This document shows positions 35,096 to 45,316 of a stretch of DNA of 64,000 nucleotides, one piece after another. Position 1 is the stretch's first letter. Each line of letters begins with the position of its first letter. The notes below the pieces were generated by a model, which had not been told where the DNA came from, ran no database searches, and was given only the letters and a program-made list of their open reading frames with translations. A program made the position numbers and the translations under genes. Source of the stretch: Bacteroidales bacterium (GTDB lineage Bacteria > Bacteroidota > Bacteroidia > Bacteroidales > UBA10428); the NCBI GenBank assembly GCA_035299085.1, contig DATGXG010000023.1, forward strand, positions 1-64,000, given 5' to 3'.

Positions 35096-38000
35096 ATGAG
35101 AAAACTTTCATCACACCCGAAATTGCTTTTCACTTTCATTGTTTCATTCCTTCTGTTCTCATCAAATCTGCAATCCGCATCAGATAATACCTCACTCACC
35201 GTTCTGGATGTAAATGCATCACCCGTTGCTACAGCAGATTCTTATACGGTTGATGAAGGAGCCTCCCTGACTATTGCAGCACCAGGAGTTCTTTCAAATG
35301 ATACGGATGACGACTCAGATCCGTTAACCGCCGTAATTGTTGGTTACCCTGAGTTTTATTCTAACTTTCAGCTTAATAATGACGGCTCTTTCACGTATAC
35401 ACATGACGGTAGTGAAACCACAACTGACGCTTTTACATACAGGGCTTTTGACGGCTCCTCATACAGCAGTACAGTAACTGTAACCATTACAATTAACCCG
35501 GTTAACGATCCGCCGGTTGTAACTAATATTCCTAATCAGACGGTCTCGGAAGGTTCGATTTTTGGTATCATCAATCTGAATAATTATGTGTCGGATCCGG
35601 ACCATAATGACAACCAGATTAACTGGACCTTCAGCGGAAATATAGATCTGACCGTTTCCATTTCACCATCAAAAATTGCTACAATTACGATTCCGAACAT
35701 AAACTGGAACGGAGTTGAAACCATAATATTCACCGCCACCGATCCTCTTGGCGGAAGTAGCAGTGATCCGGCAATATTCACAGTGACACCTGAAAATGAC
35801 CCACCTGTAGTTTCTGATATTCCCAACCAGACCATTTCAGAAGGGGCATCTTTTGCCACCATAAATCTTGACAATTATGTGTCCGATGTAGACAATACCA
35901 ATGCTGAAATGACCTGGACCTACAGTGGAAATTCACAGTTAATCGTAAGCATAAGCCCTTCGAGATTGGCAACCGTTTCTGTTCCGAATGCACATTGGTA
36001 TGGTTCCGAAACCATCACTTTTGAGGCCGCGGACCCGTCAAATGCAAAAAGCAATGATGCGGCCACTTTCACTGTCACCAATGTGAACGACAACCCGATA
36101 CTGGCCGCTATTGAAGGCGGCGCGCTGAGTTATTCCGAAGGATCGGGACCTGTGCAAATAACAGCTTCCCTTTCCGTTACTGATTATGATAATGCGGTTT
36201 CTTCAGCAACAGTGAGCATTGGATCCAATTACCAAAGCGACCAGGATATTCTTTCATTCGTTAATGCATATGGCATTACAGGTAGTTTTAATTCAACCAA
36301 CGGAATTCTGACTCTCACTGGTACCACAACACCTGCCAATTACCAGGCAGCATTGCGGACAATAAAATACGAAAACACCAGTGCAAGTCCTTCCACAGCC
36401 ACACGTACAATCAACTTTATGGTGAACGACGGGTCAGCAAACAGCAATACGCAAACCCGGTCGGTTGTCGTTAATTCAACCAATTCATCACCTGTTTTGT
36501 CAGACCCCACTTCTACATCAATCCTTTTTACTGAAAACGGGACACCTGTAGTCCTCACAAGTACGATTACGGTATCCGACGACGATAATCTGACCCTTAC
36601 CTCCGCACAGGTTTCAATAACATCTGGCTTTCAGACCGGCCTCGATGTGCTGAGTTTCACCCCATCGGGACCCGTTACAGGGAGTTTTGATAATTCAACC
36701 GGTGTGCTGACTTTAAGCGGTATGGCTTTTCTGAATACTTACCGGACTGTTTTGCGAAGCGTCCGGTTCAATAATACAAGCGAAGTTCCTTCCACCGACA
36801 GCCGCACAGTAACGTTTTCTGTATCCGATGGAACATCTAACAGCAATAACCTGAACAAAACAGTAGTTGTCACCGCTGTGAATGATAAACCCGTCCTGGC
36901 TGCCATTGAACCAACAGCGCTGTCATACACGGAAGGTGAAGGTGAAAAACAGATTACAAACACAATTACACTTTCAGATGTGGATAATCCAACGCTCCCG
37001 TCTGCCACCGTTAGTATTTCTGCCAATTACCAGAGCGATCAGGATATCCTTACCTTTACACCTGCCAACGGCATTACCTCTGCCTGGAATTCCGTGCTGG
37101 GTCAACTTGTACTTACCGGCCCTGCAAGTCTTTTAGATTTTCAAAACGCTCTCCGATCCGTCAGGTATAATAATACCAGTCAGAATCCGGGTGTACTCGC
37201 CCGTACAATAAGGTTTGTCATCACTGACGGTACTGCAACAAGTGATCCGATAAGCCGCAATATTACAGTTACAAGCGTAAATTCGGCTCCCTTACTTACC
37301 GATCCGGTATCCACTCCGGTTGTTTTTACTGAAAACGGAGGACCAGTGCAGGTTACCAGTACAATAACGGTTACTGATAACGACAATCTGAACCTTGCCG
37401 GTGCCACAATTACGATCAGTTCCGGTTTTTCAACCACACAGGATGTACTGAGCTTCACGTCAGCCGGTTCCATAACCGGAAATTACAATACAACAACAGG
37501 TATCCTAACACTTACGGGCAGTTCATCGGTTGCCAATTACCAGACGGTTTTGCGAAGTGTTAAATATAACAACACCAGTGAGGCACCTGCAGAGGATCCA
37601 AGGGTTATATCTTTTATTGTGAATGATGGTACTGTCAACAGCCCTGCCCTGGAGCGAACAGTCACCATAACACCTGTGAATGATGCTCCGGTTGCCACCA
37701 ATGTTACAATGACTTCAATCAATAATAACGTCGGAAGTACATTCACCGGTTTATTTACATTTACTGACCCCGACAACGACAATCCGGGAACTCATACATA
37801 CCAGTGGTACAGGGCCGAAAATGCACTCGGTAACCTCCCAGTGCCCATTAATGGTGCCACGGCTGTTACTTACAAACCAACCAGGTCAGACGGAGGCAAG
37901 TATATAAGTTTTGAAGTAACCCCCGTGGATGAACATCTTCTGGCCGGAGCCCCTGTAAGAATTACCCCGTTTCAGTATATTAATGCAGCGCCTGTGGCTA

Positions 38001-41000
38001 GCAGTGTACATATTTATGCACCAACCGCCCAGTCCGGATCTACAATTAGCGGAAGATACGGTTATAGCGACAAGGAAGGCAATCCCCGTGGAAACGGAAT
38101 TTACAGGTGGTACAGGTCGGATGTAAGCAACCCGACCGCCTCTTCCCCCGGAACGCTCATAGGAACCGATTCTACTTACAGGCTTAAGCCGGCGGAGGGA
38201 GAAAAATGGATATGGTTCAGGGTAAGTCCCATGGCCACCACAGGCTCAACTCCGGGTGACTCGGTATGGAGTAACATCATCGGACCTATAGGCCAGTTCA
38301 GCGCCACTATAGCAGGGACCGACACGTTCTGCTATGGATCGGTAATGCCCATCACGCTCACCATAACAGGAGGCACTGCACCGTATTCGGTTATCCTTCA
38401 CCGGGCCGGTACACTGGCTAAAGACACAACCATCAACGCCATCCAAACATCACCGCGGACGATCAATGTGAAAATACCGGGTACATATACTCTTAAAACA
38501 GTTACCGATGCCAACTCAGATGATGCCGATCTGACAACGGCCACGCCGGTTGTCCTATTTGTAAATGCCCGTTCAAAAGCCTTGATTTCAGGTACAACTA
38601 GTATATGCCCTGAATCAGCTTCCCATGCCAATCTGTTCCTGAGCTTCATTTCAGGTACAAAACCATGGACTGTCACGCTGAGGAGAAAGGAAACACCCCC
38701 ATACACCGATACTACGATTACCAATATCAACACCACACCATATACATTCTCAGCCAGTATACTCGGAGGGCCCACTCGCTACCGTGTCGTTGCCATCACC
38801 GATGCAAACGGATGTCCGGGCGACACGGCATCAGGATCGGCCTGGTTATCATACCGGACATCCCCGCTTGCTCGCATTACCGGAAGTGATACCATTTGCT
38901 CAGGCACAAGTGTTAACCTGAACGTGGCGCTGACAGAAGGAACTGTACCCTGGAGCTTTACTTATGTCAGAAACGGTGTTAACCCGGTTACCGTTAACAA
39001 TATCAATACAAATTCCTATACATTCCCTGTTACTCAGTCGGGAACCTACACCATTACAACTGTGACTGACCATGTGGGATCGGGTTGCGGACTGGGGATA
39101 GCGGAAATTGTTTATTACACTCCTCCAACTGCAACCATATCAGGAACCGCTACAATATGTGATCATACTACAACTAATCTTACGGTTACCCTGACCGGGA
39201 AAGCACCATGGAAATTCGGATATGATCGTAATGTTACACTTGATTCCACCATTGTTCAGAATGTTTTAACAAGTCCCAGGTCTGTTTCTGTTTATAAAGC
39301 CGGCACATACAGGTTGTTCGAAGTGATCGATAAAAACGGCTGTAAGGGATCCGTTTCGGGGAGCGCAACCATTACGCTTACACAAGGTCCTGTGGTAAGC
39401 ATATCAGGACTTAAAACGGCATATGATTATATGTCAGCAGAAATTGACACCATTATCGGAACACCTGCCGGGGGCGAATACTTTGGTCCGGGTGTTATCG
39501 GCAATTATTTTATACCTAAAATTGCAGGTCTTGGAACACACAATGTGGCTTACAGGTACCGTACCTCACCATCGTCGTGTTACGGCTATGACACGGTTGT
39601 AGTGAATGTGCTTGAATCCGATGCCATTATCCGTTTTGAAAACGGCCGCAATAAATTCTGCAAAAACGATGCTCCATTCAGGGTTACCGGAGTAAACCTC
39701 GACGGAAGCATCGGAAACTTTCACATAAGCGGTGACCAGGGTCTGACTGATAACGGCGACAATACGGCAAGTGTTAATCCTGCTGTTCTTGGATATAACA
39801 AGTATACAATCACCTACACGTATTATAAAAGCGGCGTTCCGTTTTACAAAACGGCTGATTTTGATCTTGGTGTTCCCCCGTTGGCAGCTTTTAATTGGGC
39901 AACCGAGTGTTACCATGAAGGCCAGTCCATTAATTTTATAAATAAATCCACATCTAGTTTCGGATTCCTGAATGACACCAGCTATTTCTGGCAGGTTAAA
40001 ACAAATTCGGGATTTGATGCGGACAGCAATAAGAATATAACTTATACATTTCCTCAAGCCGGCATTTACCAGATCTCACTGAAAGTGAAAAATACCTACG
40101 GCTGTACCGATACCAGTATACAATCGCTGAATCTCAGACAGACTTACCAACTTTCAAATCTGGGCTATTTTGAAAATTTTGATAATAACCCGATTGAATG
40201 GGAAAGCGGTAAAAAGACTTACCCGGTGAACAGCTGGAAACTGGGAACACCTGTTCGGTCGGTAAACGGATTCACAGGTGCTTTCTCGGGGAATAACTGC
40301 TGGTTCACCAATATAACAACGACCACAACTCCTGCACCATCTGAAATATCCTGGGTGACAAGTCCCTGCTTTGATTTTACAGGAATAGACAATCCCATGC
40401 TCAGCCTTGAAATTTGGAGATTGTTCAATTCCAACCGTGACGGGGCCAATATTGTCGCCACATCAGACAGCGGTAAGACCTGGAACCTTGTAGGAACTGT
40501 CGGTGATGGTAAAAACTGGTTCAACAGCTATTATATCAGAGGCATTCCGGGAGAGTTCGGATGGTCGAATGATAACAACGCCGGGAATGATTCCTACTGG
40601 GTTAATGCAAGGCACTCTCTCGATTATCTGAAAGGCAAAAAGGAAGTTCAATTCCGTGTTGCTTACGGATCGGCAGAATCTGCACAAAATAATGACGGAA
40701 TAGCGTTTGACGATTTTTCGATTACCAAACGGGAAAAAATGGCATTAGTTGAACATTTTACCAATTCCAAACTGAAGTCTGCCGCTAAGGCTGATTCAAC
40801 ACTCGATTTGTTCACTGAAGCATATGGCACCAATGCCATCAACATCCAGTACCATAGCGGAGATCCTGATGGTGATCCATTCTATGAAACAAATCCTCTT
40901 GTACCCACTACACGCCAGTTTTATTATGGTCTTTCTGATATACCATATGCTGTAATTGACGGTGGGTTTGAAAACGGATTCCTAATTGACTATACAGACT

Positions 41001-41701
41001 CAAAGCCTTTGGATAAGAATACAATCATTAAGCGATCCCTTGACGATTCATGGTTTGATGTAAGAGCGAGCGCTTCACGTACTGACAATCAACTTGATGT
41101 TGTTGTAGCGGTTAAATCGAAAAAAGATTTGCCGCATATCGAATTGTCAGTTCGCATTGTGGTAATTGAAAGCATTGTACACGGGGTGACCGGTGAAAAC
41201 GGAGATACGCTGTTCCGCAATGTTGTAAGAGCCATGCTCCCTGATGCTTCAGGCACAATTATTTCAAGATCATGGGTGAATGAAATGGATCAAAAAGTTG
41301 AAGGAAGCTGGGAAATACAAAATGTATCCGACCGCAACAGGCTTATGGTTGTTGCATTTGTTCAGAACGAGGCCACGCGTGAAATTTACAATGCTGACCT
41401 GGATACGGTTGAACTTTCTACAGGTATCGAAGATCCTGTGATTGAAGGAGCACCTGGGTACAGAGTGTATCCGAATCCTGTCCGCCGTATGGCAACGGTT
41501 ATGCTTTACGGAGAATTATCCCATGAAGTCACACTTGAACTGTTTAACAGTATGGGCCGCCTTGTATACTCTGGCAAGATTGATGCCGGTGTTGTTGCAG
41601 CCGAAATTCCTGTAGAAGAACTTCCCGATGGCCTGTATGTGCTGCGTTTGGTGTCGCAACAGAAATTGCTGGGAATTAATAAATTGATAATTTCTAAATA
41701 A
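35096..41701 (+). CDS. Giant T9SS-secreted adhesin-like protein (2201 aa)
   Basis: This 2201-aa protein is secreted across the inner membrane by its N-terminal signal and across the outer membrane by the type IX system, using the C-terminal sorting domain (VYPNPVRRMATVML ... LPDGLYVLRLVSQ). In order it contains: a cadherin/Ig-like domain (VNDPPVVTNIPNQTVSEG) and a second copy; about four copies of a ~120-aa repeat (YSEGSGPVQITASLSV-type); two QWYRAE/RWYRSD-type Ig-like domains; about four SprB/CHU-like repeats (ISGTATICDHTTTNL); a PKD-like domain (NINYTF-type end); a MAM/jelly-roll-like domain (CFDFTGIDNPMLSLEIW); and an Omp28-like domain (ALVEHFTN) without its usual cysteines. This is a typical adhesion or cell-surface architecture. 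Its ligand is unknown. Confidence 0.85.
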   Translation: MRKLSSHPKLLFTFIVSFLLFSSNLQSASDNTSLTVLDVNASPVATADSYTVDEGASLTIAAPGVLSNDTDDDSDPLTAVIVGYPEFYSNFQLNNDGSFTYTHDGSETTTDAFTYRAFDGSSYSSTVTVTITINPVNDPPVVTNIPNQTVSEGSIFGIINLNNYVSDPDHNDNQINWTFSGNIDLTVSISPSKIATITIPNINWNGVETIIFTATDPLGGSSSDPAIFTVTPENDPPVVSDIPNQTISEGASFATINLDNYVSDVDNTNAEMTWTYSGNSQLIVSISPSRLATVSVPNAHWYGSETITFEAADPSNAKSNDAATFTVTNVNDNPILAAIEGGALSYSEGSGPVQITASLSVTDYDNAVSSATVSIGSNYQSDQDILSFVNAYGITGSFNSTNGILTLTGTTTPANYQAALRTIKYENTSASPSTATRTINFMVNDGSANSNTQTRSVVVNSTNSSPVLSDPTSTSILFTENGTPVVLTSTITVSDDDNLTLTSAQVSITSGFQTGLDVLSFTPSGPVTGSFDNSTGVLTLSGMAFLNTYRTVLRSVRFNNTSEVPSTDSRTVTFSVSDGTSNSNNLNKTVVVTAVNDKPVLAAIEPTALSYTEGEGEKQITNTITLSDVDNPTLPSATVSISANYQSDQDILTFTPANGITSAWNSVLGQLVLTGPASLLDFQNALRSVRYNNTSQNPGVLARTIRFVITDGTATSDPISRNITVTSVNSAPLLTDPVSTPVVFTENGGPVQVTSTITVTDNDNLNLAGATITISSGFSTTQDVLSFTSAGSITGNYNTTTGILTLTGSSSVANYQTVLRSVKYNNTSEAPAEDPRVISFIVNDGTVNSPALERTVTITPVNDAPVATNVTMTSINNNVGSTFTGLFTFTDPDNDNPGTHTYQWYRAENALGNLPVPINGATAVTYKPTRSDGGKYISFEVTPVDEHLLAGAPVRITPFQYINAAPVASSVHIYAPTAQSGSTISGRYGYSDKEGNPRGNGIYRWYRSDVSNPTASSPGTLIGTDSTYRLKPAEGEKWIWFRVSPMATTGSTPGDSVWSNIIGPIGQFSATIAGTDTFCYGSVMPITLTITGGTAPYSVILHRAGTLAKDTTINAIQTSPRTINVKIPGTYTLKTVTDANSDDADLTTATPVVLFVNARSKALISGTTSICPESASHANLFLSFISGTKPWTVTLRRKETPPYTDTTITNINTTPYTFSASILGGPTRYRVVAITDANGCPGDTASGSAWLSYRTSPLARITGSDTICSGTSVNLNVALTEGTVPWSFTYVRNGVNPVTVNNINTNSYTFPVTQSGTYTITTVTDHVGSGCGLGIAEIVYYTPPTATISGTATICDHTTTNLTVTLTGKAPWKFGYDRNVTLDSTIVQNVLTSPRSVSVYKAGTYRLFEVIDKNGCKGSVSGSATITLTQGPVVSISGLKTAYDYMSAEIDTIIGTPAGGEYFGPGVIGNYFIPKIAGLGTHNVAYRYRTSPSSCYGYDTVVVNVLESDAIIRFENGRNKFCKNDAPFRVTGVNLDGSIGNFHISGDQGLTDNGDNTASVNPAVLGYNKYTITYTYYKSGVPFYKTADFDLGVPPLAAFNWATECYHEGQSINFINKSTSSFGFLNDTSYFWQVKTNSGFDADSNKNITYTFPQAGIYQISLKVKNTYGCTDTSIQSLNLRQTYQLSNLGYFENFDNNPIEWESGKKTYPVNSWKLGTPVRSVNGFTGAFSGNNCWFTNITTTTTPAPSEISWVTSPCFDFTGIDNPMLSLEIWRLFNSNRDGANIVATSDSGKTWNLVGTVGDGKNWFNSYYIRGIPGEFGWSNDNNAGNDSYWVNARHSLDYLKGKKEVQFRVAYGSAESAQNNDGIAFDDFSITKREKMALVEHFTNSKLKSAAKADSTLDLFTEAYGTNAINIQYHSGDPDGDPFYETNPLVPTTRQFYYGLSDIPYAVIDGGFENGFLIDYTDSKPLDKNTIIKRSLDDSWFDVRASASRTDNQLDVVVAVKSKKDLPHIELSVRIVVIESIVHGVTGENGDTLFRNVVRAMLPDASGTIISRSWVNEMDQKVEGSWEIQNVSDRNRLMVVAFVQNEATREIYNADLDTVELSTGIEDPVIEGAPGYRVYPNPVRRMATVMLYGELSHEVTLELFNSMGRLVYSGKIDAGVVAAEIPVEELPDGLYVLRLVSQQKLLGINKLIISK

Positions 41702-41705
41702 TCCG

Positions 41706-41735
41706 AAAGCCCTGCCCGATACCGGCGGGGCTTTT
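41706..41735 (+). terminator. Rho-independent terminator after the giant adhesin
   Basis: AAAGCCCTGCC (41706-41716) pairs with GGCGGGGCTTT (41724-41734), an 11-bp stem with one G-T wobble, followed by a short T-run (41732-41735). It starts five bases after the stop codon. Confidence 0.75.
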
Positions 41736-41808
41736 GGTTCATCAACCAAACACTTCCTTGATTGTTTTTCATGTGAGCGTTGCTCGTTTAAATTAATTGG
41801 CATCAGAC

Positions 41809-44800
41809 ATGAAAAAAATCAACTCCTTAAGGTTAATCCTGCTTTTTTTGACTTCACTGACTATTTTACCAGGGTTTGGTATCCTGGATGCTCCATTGTT
41901 AAAAAACATAGAAAAGAGCGACATTAGCTATACCGGCAGTGTCATTGTATCCAAGTCGATTGATATTCAGGATAAAGACAATGAAATAGCCTCTGCTCTT
42001 GTTACCGTGTCATCCGGATTTATACCGGGGGAAGACAAGTTGAATGTTGCAGCACCCGACGGTATTTCCTCTTCATGGGACAACGGATCAGGAACATTGT
42101 CATTAACCGGTACCGCCAAAACATCCTCATACCAGCGGGCATTCAGAAGCGTTCAGTACAGTAACAGCAGTGACACACCAACTCCCGGAAGGAGGACTGT
42201 TAGTTTCACGGTGAATGACGGGGAGTCCGTCAGTAATACCCTTTCGAGAGCAATTAATATAAATTCGGCGGATACTACACCTCCACCTCAACCACCACCG
42301 GATACTACACCTCCACCTCAACCACCGCCGGATACTACACCTCCGCCCCAACCACCGCCGGATACTACACCTCCGCCTCAACCACCGCCGGATACCACAC
42401 CTCCACCGCAACCGCCACCGGATACTACACCTCCACCGCAACCACCACCGGAAAAACCGGCACCTACCGCTGTAATCTCAGGTAATAAAACCGTTTGCGA
42501 AGGCGATAAAGCAGTTCTTGAAATAGCATTTACAGGAACTGCTCCTTTCAGTGTAACTGTATTGCGTAATAATGAAGCATATCAGGATCTGTCGGGTATC
42601 CAGGGATCATCGTATAACCTTGAAGTGATGGATGACGGCACCTATTCTCTGAAAGGTCTTAAGGACGCCAATAAAGAAGGCGATGAATCAGGAACAGCGG
42701 TTGTTGTTGTCCATGAATCTCCTTCAGCACGCATCAGCGGTGATGTATCAATTTGCGGAGGAGGAGAAACACCACTGAATGTTACCCTTTCAGGCAACCC
42801 TCCTTACCAGTTCAGCTACCGGCTGAACTCAGGAACAGCCGTTCTTGTGCAACATGTTGAATCGAACTCATATTCACTGAAAGTTAACCGCCAGGGAACT
42901 TATACACTTGCTGAAGTTCAGGATAAATACTGCCGGGGTGATGTATCCGGAAGCGCCAAAGTTACATTCAGCGAAGCGCCGGATGTGAAAATAACCGGAT
43001 TGAAAAGTAGCTACAGCAATACATCAAAGGAATGGGTAGAACTCAGAGGTGATCCTTCAGGCGGTGAATTCACCGGTAGCGGTATTCTGAAATACCAGAA
43101 TAAATGGTTTTTCCTGCCCTCACTGGCCAAAGTCGGCAATAACCGTATTATTTATAAATACAACAGCCAGAATTCCTGTACCGCATATGACACAGCTGTG
43201 GTTAAAATTTTCGAATCAACGGCTGAAATTGAATTTGAACAGGACAGAACGATGTTTTGCGCCAACGACAGACCGTTTGTTGTGAAAGGAACAAGCATGA
43301 GCAGCTCTAAAACAGGTTCCTTCAGCATCAGCGGAGGAACAGGGCTTACCGATAACGGTGACAATACGGCAACCATTGATCCGGCAATCATTCCCCCCGG
43401 TGAATATACAATCACCTTTGTGGCTGGCGACGGAGTCACTGTCAACCGGAAAGTGGAAATCGGTGAATCGCTGAAAGCCGATTTCAGCTGGGAAACGGAA
43501 TGCTATACTCCCGAAAAGGCAATTGCTTTTACAAATCATTCCAGTTCCCCGTTTGGTTTCCTGGATGAAAGCAGTTACACATGGAGCATTTTCAACGAAA
43601 GGGATTCGGTTAACCTGCACGCTAAAGACATTACCTACAATTTTGCCGAACCCGGTAATTACACCATAGCCCTTATTGCCAGGAATTCTAACGGCTGCAT
43701 CGACACTGCTCTGAAAACACTGAGACTTAGCCCGATAGTCCGGCTTGCCGGTCAGAATTATTTTGAATCGTTCGAACAGGAAAGCTCATGGTATGCAGGA
43801 AATAACCCTGAAATACCTGAGAATAGTTGGAAACTGGATGCACCACAGCGTCACGGGTTTCCGCCTCACGGGTTTAAAGGTCCATGGTCGGGTCAAAAAT
43901 CATGGTTTACTGATATCCTTACAAGTCCGGTTGTTCCTGAACAATCCTGGATCAACAGTCCCTGCTTTGATTTTACCGGAACAAGCAAACCCACATTCAT
44001 AGCGCACGTGTGGCGCGCATTTACCGATAACCGTGATGGTGCCAACCTGCAATACTCCACTGACAACGGCAAGACCTGGCAACCTGTCGGTAAAATCGAC
44101 GATGGTATCAACTGGTTCAACGGCTATTTTGGTCCTGCGGGTGAACAGGCACAGGGCTGGACTGCCAAGTACGATACCGGATGGGTCGAAGTCCGTCATG
44201 AGCTCGATTTTCTCAAGGATCAGCCCGAGGTACAATTCAGAGTCGTATATACGGCCCGCGGCACGGCAATAGGGAATGACGGAATTGCCCTTGACGATAT
44301 ACGGATAGCCGAGAGAAACAGAACGGTTTTACTGGAACACTTCACCAATACACAGGATGAAAAGAGTGTACTGGCTGATTCACTTGTTAACCGGATTGTG
44401 GATGATGCCGGATCAAATATTATTGATATCCGCTATCATACCGATAACCCGGCTGGTGATCCGTTTAACGCTGATAATCCGGCCCTTCCCGGCACCCGCT
44501 CCTTTTACTACAGTGTGTCCCGTATTCCCTATACAGTTATAAACGGAGGTACCCAAAGCCGGCAGCGGATTGATTATATAAATGATAAGCCCGACGATAA
44601 CCAGCTCAGTGTGGAATCGCTTTACGACAGCGATTTTGACATGGACGTAACATCCATGCTGCTTGATGATACACTATACACGGAAGCAGCGATTACAGCC
44701 ATCACCGATGTACCTGCAAAAGAGTTGTCGGTTCGGCTTGCCATTATTGAATCTTCCGTTGAGGACGATCAGGGCCGTGTCAGCCGGAATGTTGTGAAGG

Positions 44801-45267
44801 CAATGATTCCCGATGCTGCAGGCACTGTGTTGTTTAAGTCGTGGTTAAAAGATGAAACCATCTATGTAAGGCAAAAATGGGGACTTGAAAACGTGTATGA
44901 TTCTTCTGATTTACGTGTGGTAGCCTTTATACAGGATGAAACCACCCATGAAGTTTATCAGTCGGCCCTCGACACAAAGGGTACGGTTACCGGAAATGAA
45001 AATGTTACGGATGAAACCGGAAGCTGGCTGGTATTTCCGAACCCGGCTAGAGATATAATTTACGTGAATTTCAACGCGAGGTTGAATGGGCCGGTGGATA
45101 TGCAGGTGATAAACAATATCGGCCAGGTGGTATATGCTGAAACCGTTGCCTCAGGAACATCCATGATCAGTATTCCGGCCGGCGGATTACCTACAGGATT
45201 GTACCTCATCCGGTTCACCGGAGAAGACGGGTTCATTCATTTTGAAAAGGTAATGATCAGTCGGTAG
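41809..45267 (+). CDS. Second T9SS adhesin-like protein, paralogue with proline-rich linker
   Basis: This 1152-aa protein shares the whole C-terminal architecture of the preceding gene: SprB/CHU-like repeats, PKD-like domain, MAM-like domain (SPCFDFTGTSKPTF), Omp28-like LLEHFTN domain and a T9SS sorting domain (VFPNPARDIIYVNF ... LPTGLYLIRFTG). The N-terminal half is shorter, with one ~120-aa repeat and then a linker of six DTTPPPQPPP decapeptides (residues about 155-214). The start chosen is ATG 41809-41811, giving MKKINSLRLILLFLTSL as signal peptide; a TTG four codons upstream is possible but less likely. A terminator separates it from the first gene, so the pair is probably a duplication with separate transcription. 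Confidence 0.85.
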   Translation: MKKINSLRLILLFLTSLTILPGFGILDAPLLKNIEKSDISYTGSVIVSKSIDIQDKDNEIASALVTVSSGFIPGEDKLNVAAPDGISSSWDNGSGTLSLTGTAKTSSYQRAFRSVQYSNSSDTPTPGRRTVSFTVNDGESVSNTLSRAININSADTTPPPQPPPDTTPPPQPPPDTTPPPQPPPDTTPPPQPPPDTTPPPQPPPDTTPPPQPPPEKPAPTAVISGNKTVCEGDKAVLEIAFTGTAPFSVTVLRNNEAYQDLSGIQGSSYNLEVMDDGTYSLKGLKDANKEGDESGTAVVVVHESPSARISGDVSICGGGETPLNVTLSGNPPYQFSYRLNSGTAVLVQHVESNSYSLKVNRQGTYTLAEVQDKYCRGDVSGSAKVTFSEAPDVKITGLKSSYSNTSKEWVELRGDPSGGEFTGSGILKYQNKWFFLPSLAKVGNNRIIYKYNSQNSCTAYDTAVVKIFESTAEIEFEQDRTMFCANDRPFVVKGTSMSSSKTGSFSISGGTGLTDNGDNTATIDPAIIPPGEYTITFVAGDGVTVNRKVEIGESLKADFSWETECYTPEKAIAFTNHSSSPFGFLDESSYTWSIFNERDSVNLHAKDITYNFAEPGNYTIALIARNSNGCIDTALKTLRLSPIVRLAGQNYFESFEQESSWYAGNNPEIPENSWKLDAPQRHGFPPHGFKGPWSGQKSWFTDILTSPVVPEQSWINSPCFDFTGTSKPTFIAHVWRAFTDNRDGANLQYSTDNGKTWQPVGKIDDGINWFNGYFGPAGEQAQGWTAKYDTGWVEVRHELDFLKDQPEVQFRVVYTARGTAIGNDGIALDDIRIAERNRTVLLEHFTNTQDEKSVLADSLVNRIVDDAGSNIIDIRYHTDNPAGDPFNADNPALPGTRSFYYSVSRIPYTVINGGTQSRQRIDYINDKPDDNQLSVESLYDSDFDMDVTSMLLDDTLYTEAAITAITDVPAKELSVRLAIIESSVEDDQGRVSRNVVKAMIPDAAGTVLFKSWLKDETIYVRQKWGLENVYDSSDLRVVAFIQDETTHEVYQSALDTKGTVTGNENVTDETGSWLVFPNPARDIIYVNFNARLNGPVDMQVINNIGQVVYAETVASGTSMISIPAGGLPTGLYLIRFTGEDGFIHFEKVMISR
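42271..42450 (+). repeat. In-frame 30-bp tandem repeat, six units
   Basis: Six contiguous 30-base units encode DTTPPPQPPP each, with only synonymous changes (CCA/CCG/CCC, ACT/ACC, CCT/CCG). The array is exactly in register with the codons, so gain or loss of a unit keeps the frame. It forms a stiff proline-rich linker between the N-terminal repeat and the SprB-like region. Confidence 0.95.
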
Positions 45268-45273
45268 GTATCA

Positions 45274-45315
45274 CCCTGAGCGTTTACCCTGAGCTTGCCG
45301 AAGGGAGTCGAAGGG
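45274..45315. repeat. Dispersed palindromic intergenic element
   Basis: CCCTGAGCTTGCCGAAGGG (45287-45305) is flanked by partial copies of CCCTGAG (45274-45280) and GTCGAAGGG (45307-45315). This short element is found between genes in many bacteria, including Bacteroidota. It lies between the convergent adhesin and fprA genes and may serve as a bidirectional terminator. Confidence 0.75.
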
Positions 45316-45316
45316 T

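Noticed and set aside
42127-42441. Minus-strand frame of 104 codons rich in Arg and Trp
   Set aside because: It is the shadow of the proline-rich repeat on the other strand and has no other support.
42271-42450. Possible CRISPR array, because of six 30-base repeats
   Set aside because: The units are contiguous without spacers, in frame, and encode a proline-rich linker inside a long gene.
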